Source: Diphasiastrum complanatum (Eukaryota > Streptophyta > Lycopodiopsida > Lycopodiales > Lycopodiaceae). Taken from it: a stretch of DNA of 64,000 nt. Where the stretch lies: contig CM055098.1 in assembly GCA_029204225.1 (NCBI GenBank), positions 49,068,088 through 49,132,087 of the forward strand, in the 5' to 3' direction. Shown here one piece after another: positions 58,436 to 64,000 of the stretch (positions within the stretch are counted from its first letter, which is position 1; every line of letters begins with the position of its first letter). Position numbers and translations under genes: made by a program. The notes under the pieces are model-generated. The model had not been told where the DNA came from. It worked only from the letters and a program-made list of their open reading frames with translations, and ran no database searches.

Positions 58436-60265
58436 AGTGTATGCTTGATAGCATGACCGGTAGCAGTATGTTGCTGGTGTGATGCCTCATTCCTCTCTGA
58501 GCGATTGATCCATAGCTTGGGGGCTAGATCCGTTCGATCTAGGTTTGGTTGGGTTGGTTTGTCCACCATCAAGTTCCCTTGTCAACGTTGCTTGTGATTG
58601 GCATGCTTAGAATAGGATCCTTGGATTGAGGACTGGTATCATAACTCAGATTTTAGGAAATACCTAATCCATAGGAGAGGATAGTGTTCATACCCCGGAT
58701 GAATAAACAGGTTAGTGGAATTTTGGTACAACTGATCACCTTACCAAATCGACTATGTTTATTCGGGTATAGACCAAGAAGTTATAGAGTATCTGTTTAG
58801 GCTTTACAGATTATCAAAGTGACATTATGAACATTCACGTTTCGAAGTTCACTGGTCGCTTTTGGTCGGCCGTATTTGCTAAACTAGAGATGACTCTAAA
58901 GCTTAAATGTTCTTCTGAAAATTGGTTGTTGCCTATGTGAGGGTATCACGTTCTTTTATTGAGTATTGGACAAGAATCCGATGAATTATGATTGACGAAT
59001 CATAGTTCAGATTCTAGGTATACTTAATCGTTTAAAAGAAGGATTACCTGCGTGATTAGAAGATCGGATAAGATATGTATTCATATTTTCATAGTAATCT
59101 CCTCGGAGATTGAATTATAGTAAGCATTTGGCTACTGGTTATAGCCATGCTTATGTACGGATTTGAGCCTAGGTCACCCATTGCGGTTGAGACTCGGTCA
59201 ATCAAGTTTCAGAAAGTAGCGGATTTTCTACATGATATGCAGGAAATGCTATGAATTGCACGTGAGAATGTCCAGAGTGACCGACATTATGCAAATCTGA
59301 AAAGATCACCGAGAGACTTCCAAGTGGGGGATTGGGTATACTTGAGAATCCCGAAGGATTCGAGTGTAATGCGTACCGGCAAGCATTATAAATTGTCCCC
59401 TAGATATAGAGGACCGTATAAGATCTTGAAAAAAATCAGATCCTTAGCTTAACCAATTGGGACTCCCGAAAAGATCGCAAGTGCATCCTGTATTTCATGT
59501 AAGCCGTCTCTAGAAGAGTCTACGTGAAGGAGAGTATCTTGGATCTGGAGATTAATTGGACCTGTTGGATGAATCATCGGTTGTATCTCGTCTTGAACCC
59601 GAAAAGATCTTGGACGAAAGAACTAAACGATTGAGTAATTGTATAGTTACCGAGCATCTGGTTCGATGGATGGGATGTATGGACGATGATGATTCCTAGT
59701 AACAAGAGGGAAGCTTAAGGAGGTTCTTTCCCAGTTTTAAGTTTTGAGGACAGAAGTTGAACAAGGGGGGAAAAATGTCATGCCCATGACTGGTCTCGGG
59801 TAGCGTGACCACGCTAGGGACCGGTAGACCAACAACCCGTAAGTTAATTGTGAATATAAGGGAATTGGGGCCCTTATGTGTACATAGTCATAATTAATGG
59901 TTGTAGGCCTAAACACTTGATGGTGCATTTGTATGGGTCTATTAGTGAGTCATTGGGGAACTGGATAACGTGGCCCAGAAAGGTTGCAGAGGTGGTCAGT
60001 GAGGTGTCATAGTGCACTACTAGTGGTGCATGGGCCTTGGAGGGTATAAGTATACCTATTGGGCTCTCACTAGTGTATGCTTGATTGCAGGACTAGTAGC
60101 CGTATGCTGCTGGTGTGATGCCTCATTCCTCTCTGAGCGATTGATCCATAGCTTGGGGGCTAGATCCGTTCGATCTAGGTTTGGTTGGGTTGGTTTGTCC
60201 ACCATCAGGTTCCCTTGTGTTGCTTGTGATTGGCATGCTTAGAATAGGATCCTTGGATTGAGGAC
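58436..60265 (+). mobile_element. Ty3/Gypsy retrotransposon 3: short, two recognisable LTRs
   Basis: A truncated 5' LTR (58436-58633) matches the end of the 3' LTR (60072-60265) with about seven substitutions and one 4-bp indel. The 3' LTR runs from TGTCATGCCC at 59776 to 60265 (490 bp). TGGTATCA directly after the 5' LTR (58634-58641) is a shortened primer-binding site. The 1.1-kb interior holds only remnants of the integrase end: SKFTGRFWSAVFAKLEMTL near 58850, then YGFEPRSPIAVETRSIKFQK and VGDWVYLRIPKDSSVMRTGK near 59330. A polypurine tract acaaggggggaaaaa (59761-59775) precedes the 3' LTR. Most of gag-pol is deleted. Confidence 0.82.
58634..58641 (+). promoter_or_regulatory. Partial primer-binding site of Gypsy 3
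   Basis: TGGTATCA follows the LTR edge immediately. The next bases (taactc) depart from the usual agagc, so only eight bases match the initiator-Met tRNA. Confidence 0.6.
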
Positions 60266-60605
60266 TTTATAGTCGTATAAGCTGACTATTGATTTTCGAA
60301 TCACAGACATGGTTTTAGTGCTCATTGCTATGACTCAATTTTTTAGAAGATTGGAACTTGACGAGCCCTTCGAAATTGTTTTGGAGCACAGTAGTCAGTT
60401 TGTAATCAGTGATAGCAAGACACCTAGTATTCAAACCTTAGAATCAATTTGGTGTTTGGTTCAATGCTTAGTGTTAGAATTTATAATTTAAAAAAATTTG
60501 TTCGAAACTTCAAACATGGTATAAGGTCATAAGAACCTAATATGGCAAGACATGTCAATGGTCACACTCATGATATGCCCAATCCTGATTTGGATCCTAT
60601 GATAC

Positions 60606-60615
60606 TATAAATAGG
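60606..60615 (+). promoter_or_regulatory. TATA box in the Gypsy 4 LTR
   Basis: TATAAATAGG lies about 440 bases before the LTR end, a plausible U3/R promoter position. Confidence 0.55.
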
Positions 60616-61045
60616 CAAACACACACCTATAATAGGCCCTTGAGTTATGGATTCTGCTCATCACATTCACCACGTCCATTTACATTTACTTTACTTTATC
60701 CATAAGCAAGCCTTGGGGCCTTTTTTATTCATTATTAACACTTAGACTATATGGTTGGCCTTGGGCCTTATTATTCATTATTTGGACATTTGGACATATT
60801 ACTGGAGAGTGGAGGCCTTCTTGGAGGGCGCACTATTATCCCTCCCAGTTGGGCCCTTACCACTAGAAGCTTCCTTTTAGGGCTTCCTCTAGTCTATAAG
60901 TAGGGAATCTGTGTCATTTGTTACTCAGCTGATGATATTGATCTCTCTCTTTAATCTCCTTAATCTCTCTTTCCTGCTTTCTAGGGTTAAGTCTTGCTTA
61001 TGTGATGCTTTCATAGCTTAGCTCTAGATCAGTTGTGGTTGCATT

Positions 61046-61057
61046 CGGTATCAGAGC
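61046..61057 (+). promoter_or_regulatory. Primer-binding site of Gypsy 4
   Basis: CGGTATCAGAGC differs from the standard TGGTATCAGAGC by one base and lies two bases after a CA-ending LTR edge (61043). Confidence 0.8.
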
Positions 61058-61084
61058 ACTTTCCTTCGCACCACTTTTTTTTTC

Positions 61085-61430
61085 AGATTTAGTAGAGGCT
61101 GTCCAGCGCCCTACATACCCATCATTTTCGTCGATTTTTGTCATCAGATTTCTATCACTTTCCAGATTTGGTAGAGGCTGGCCAGCGCCCTACTACCTTG
61201 TCACTTTCGTCGATTTTCTCCACCGTTTTGCTGCCCATTTCGTGGATTGATTGGAGGCTGTCCAGTGGCCTATTTCATCACCATTTTCAGCGGTTTTCTC
61301 CATTTTTTTTCAGGTTATGTGCTGATTTTGGTAGCTGCTACCCAGCGCCCTACTACCTTGCCATCTTCGACGGATTTCTCCACCGATTTGCTATCCACTT
61401 TGCTGATTGTTTGGAGTTTCGTGATAGAGT
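61085..61430 (+). repeat. Leader repeats of Gypsy 4
   Basis: The unit tttggtagaggctggccagcgccctactacc and its variants, about 60-100 bases apart, occurs at about 61086, 61160, 61245 and 61325, each followed by a ttttcgtcgattttctcc-like stretch. The repeats lie between the primer-binding site and gag, the same place and style as the repeats near 430-720. Confidence 0.7.
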
Positions 61431-61509
61431 ACAGCTTGCTACCTATTCCGGTTCCTCTGACGGGAACTTATTAGAGAATTGGTTTGATAAGCTTGACACA
61501 TATTTCCAG

Positions 61510-61615
61510 ATCAAGTTCTCTCACAGGATTGCACAGCGGTTGCATGTGAGAGGAACTGGAGTGTGTTCTCTCTGATTCACACGAAGAGGAGGAACAGACT
61601 TTCGACGCCATATGT
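61510..61615 (+). pseudogene. Isolated hAT dimerisation-domain exon inside gag
   Basis: After ctctcacag (acceptor-like) the frame from 61527 reads DCTAVACERNWSVFSLIHTK then RRNRLST. This is the hAT C-terminal dimerisation motif, with the same exon start as at 13360 and 29570. It interrupts the gag sequence of Gypsy 4. Only about 90 bases are recognisable, including the end of the preceding intron. Confidence 0.75.
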
Positions 61616-61834
61616 AGCAACTAGTCATTACGTACGTCGTAGTCAAGAATCAAAGATTTCATTTTAACCTTCTAAATATTCTTGGTGACTGGTCCCTAAA
61701 TAGAGTCCAATATGCACCAAAATGAGCTAAAATCTGTCACTACATCAAAATGTGAGTTTGGTATCTTGTATTTGGCATAAACAGGCAAAAAAAATATAAA
61801 TCGGCCAATTCGAACCTGCCCAGATGATTCGAAT

Positions 61835-62660
61835 CGGTCCATGAAACTTTGTGATAATTCTACACACAATTTTATTAACTCAAATTTGTTGCAAAAGCTA
61901 AAGGTGGAAACAAAGCAAATTGACCACCGCTATGTTGTGGTCTTTCCCCCTCTAGGGGAGTCGACCATGGTATTAAACTCCTTCCTGGTAGCTCGCTTGT
62001 ATCTTTCTATCCTTATAGGGTGAGTACTACCAAAGAGGATGAAGTTTATAGTCAAACTACAAAACTATCTTAAGATGGGCCATGTAAGGCGTAGTAAGTC
62101 CCCTTGTGGGGCCCCAATTATTTTAGTTGATAAAAAGGACGGAGGCACTCGTCTGTGCGTAGACTTTAAAAAATTAAATAATTAACAATTAAAAACCATT
62201 ACCCCTTACCTTGAATTAATGAACTAGTTGATCAATTACATGGCACAAAGCACTTTACCAAAATCGATTTAGGATCAAGGTATCACTAGATTCGAATCAA
62301 GAGTGAGAATGTGGAAAAAACCCGGTTTAGGACTAGGTATGGCCACTATGAATTTCTGGTTTTACCATTTGGCTTGACAAATGCTCCTGCTACGATCTTC
62401 TTTGTCCATATCTGGAAAATTTTGTAATAGTTTGCTTAGATGATAATCTCATCTATAATAAAACCTTAGAGGAGTATGAGGAGCATCTCAGGACTGTCTT
62501 AAAGTTACTTAGACAGGAGAAGCTCTTTGCCAAGGAATCCAAATGTGTATTTTTCCAGAAGAGATTGGTTTATCTCGGTCACGTTATTTCGGACCATGGG
62601 TTGGAAATTGAGCCAAATAAAGTCCGTCAGGTTTGCAAATGGCCAATACAAGCATATACA
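61835..62660 (+). pseudogene. Gypsy 4 protease remnant and reverse transcriptase
   Basis: A retropepsin remnant (LCDNSTHNFINSNLLQKL) keeps the Asp but not the T-G of the active site. RT follows with many stops and shifts: SPCGAPIILVDKKDG near 62100, FTKIDLGS near 62258, and [19 protein letters not shown] near 62340. The catalytic segment is CLDDNLIYNKT near 62440 (Leu-Asp-Asp kept), then [18 protein letters not shown] to LVYLGHVISD at about 62590. Confidence 0.8.
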
Positions 62661-63344
62661 GATTGAGTACTTTGAAATTCTTAAAAAGGTACAAATCAAG
62701 CAAAGTATTAAAAGAATAAAATTCAATTGAAAACAGCGAGGATAGCAAGTTTTTCGATTTGAATCATTGTATGGACTTAATTTTACCTTTCACCGTCCCT
62801 AGCTTTCCAAAAATGTAACATCAATTCAAAAACTCAATGTATAAGTTTAGAACTTTGGCTATGAGTAAAACAAACATTTAAACTTTGATTATAATCAAAA
62901 AGAATAGAAAAGGTTTAAAATTCTACGTATCTAGATTCATTGAAAATTTGTTGCTGATATATTATAATGGTTTGATCTCTTACTACAAGTATGCAATACA
63001 TGTAATGATTTCCTTTACCATTATATTATTGCTTCTATGGTAGCGTCTTCCCAATACCAAGTATACTCTTTTCAGGGGGTAGCTTTATCACCATGGAGCC
63101 CCTCTACATTCTCAATGTCATTGCATTGTGGTATACATTATATCATGACCATTCTTCCTCACTTATTGATAATCATATTGGTTTCATAAATTCTTCAATT
63201 ATCTAAGACATATGTATATTGACCCTCGATGAGAAAAGATATAGCCCACATTGGCTATGGGTGTTGCTCATACACTATGCTTAGTTGGAGACTACTATAT
63301 TATCATGATGTGATGTCATTCTATCTACATGTGATGCTTTATGT
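62661..63344. other. Nothing recognised
   Basis: AT-rich sequence with no supported gene, repeat or element boundary. Confidence 0.4.
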
Positions 63345-63640
63345 GTGGATGTGTTCATGACTCTACTTCATATATGTTTTTGCAGCTTCTTCAAAGGATG
63401 CATCTCTCACTATGATCTTTATGTTGCGGTATCAACACCTTCCAATTTACAGCATCAAAACTTTCAATATGCAGCTTCAGCATTTTCTACAAAAAATTGT
63501 GGGGCCTTCTATAGAAGAGTTACAAACATATTGTTGACAACTCCTTGGGACTTGAGCCCAAGTTCCCTATGGTATTTGAGATTCGATCATATGGTTTGGA
63601 CAATTAGGTCCTTCATTTATTAGAAACATTTATTTGATTA
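63345..63640 (+). pseudogene. Possible Ty1/Copia gag-pre-integrase remnant (weak)
   Basis: A 92-codon frame ends PSSLWYLRFDHMVWTIRSF, which resembles the L-W-H-x-R-F/L-G-H motif before the integrase of Ty1/Copia elements. Nothing else of a Copia element was identified around it, so the match may be fortuitous. The final 360 bases of the window show nothing I can name. Confidence 0.3.
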
Positions 63641-64000
63641 TTGGCTATCATTCAGTCCTTCCTTAGCCCTTATTTTAATAGATAGGGCTCTAGGCCCTCA
63701 TTCTAGTCGGTTGATTGTTTGAGAGACTAGTTCTTATATCAAAGAGTTGCTTGAGATCAAATCAGCATCCGTTCAGCTTAAACTCACTTTAATTCAATTA
63801 AGTTACTCATGTGGATGGTCATCCAGCCAAAGGTCTACATGAGATTGACTATACAATACACATCAAAATCTATGTTAGCTGAAATGTTTTTATCTTAGCG
63901 ACATCTACAAGATATATAAAAAAGATAAGAAAACTTGCACATTATAGACTTTTGGCAATATAGCTTCCTTCCCATAACATATTTGCCAGAAATTTTACAT

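Larger units (their letters stand above)
60266..62660 (+). mobile_element. Ty3/Gypsy retrotransposon 4: LTR end to RT, 3'-truncated
   Basis: An LTR of uncertain start contains TATAAATAGG at 60606 and ends ...ggttgca at 61043. It is followed by a primer-binding site (61046-61057), a leader with four degenerate repeats (61.08-61.43 kb), a gag start (SDGNLLENWFDKLDTYF, 61450-61510), a foreign hAT fragment, a protease remnant and a decayed RT. The copy stops at about 62660 inside RT, and no 3' LTR is visible. Confidence 0.7.

Noticed and set aside
49860-64000. Search for the first TFB1 exon(s)
   Set aside because: About 45 N-terminal residues should lie upstream. I found no minus-strand segment with the expected PH-domain start and acceptable splice sites, so none is annotated. 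It may be beyond the window or too short to recognise by eye.

Overview
The window looks like nuclear DNA of a land plant with a large, repeat-rich genome. The evidence is a plant-type intron/exon gene for the TFIIH subunit TFB1 (p62), a pseudogene of the plastid Fe-S scaffold subunit SufB, and abundant Ty3/Gypsy, LINE and hAT elements. Very long (CT)n tracts are unusual and may favour a fern, lycophyte or gymnosperm, but the sequence alone does not settle the taxon. No rRNA, tRNA, CRISPR or prokaryotic gene organisation was seen.

The only host gene I can support as potentially functional is TFB1 on the minus strand. Eight exons are recognisable at 49859-49786, 49612-49546, 41596-41449, 6090-6015, 5749-5654, 4043-3999, 3417-3361 and 3124-2969. 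All seven introns between them are GT-AG, and the eight exons join in one frame (239 complete codons, no stop). They give the second half of the PH domain and both BSD domains. The first exon(s) were not found above 49859, and the C-terminal exons lie beyond position 1. The gene therefore spans at least 46.9 kb here. Its intron between 41448 and 6091 is 35.4 kb, so most of the window is the inside of one intron filled with mobile elements.

Layout. 1-2.6 kb: leader-like repeats and a decayed LINE-type reverse transcriptase. 2.8-6.1 kb: six TFB1 exons with two unidentified coding-like remnants in the introns. 6.1-41.4 kb, the giant intron: a gag-like remnant, GGTACC-palindrome repeats, a 112-bp/362-bp tandem array, a LINE with ORF1 only, a multi-exon hAT transposase pseudogene (minus), a 344-bp (CT)n tract, a LINE/AT-hook chimera, minisatellites, a SufB pseudogene, a LINE reverse transcriptase, a second hAT with an internal inversion, a nearly complete Gypsy pol, a head-to-tail chain of LINEs, and Gypsy and LTR remnants. 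41.6-49.5 kb, second TE-bearing intron: a small minus-strand LTR element joining gag start to pol end. 50.3-52.4 kb: a minus-strand LINE chain. 52.5-62.7 kb: three decayed Gypsy elements in a row. 62.7-64 kb: weak copia-like sequence.

The most unusual signal is the LINE family. Its copies end in AATAAA followed by pyrimidine simple repeats instead of poly(A), and they begin, whether full-length or 5'-truncated, immediately after (CT)n tracts. They form head-to-tail chains joined by CT-rich tracts. This suggests insertion into, or production of, CT microsatellites. All copies here lack the endonuclease, or contain only part of the element, so they would depend on machinery elsewhere.
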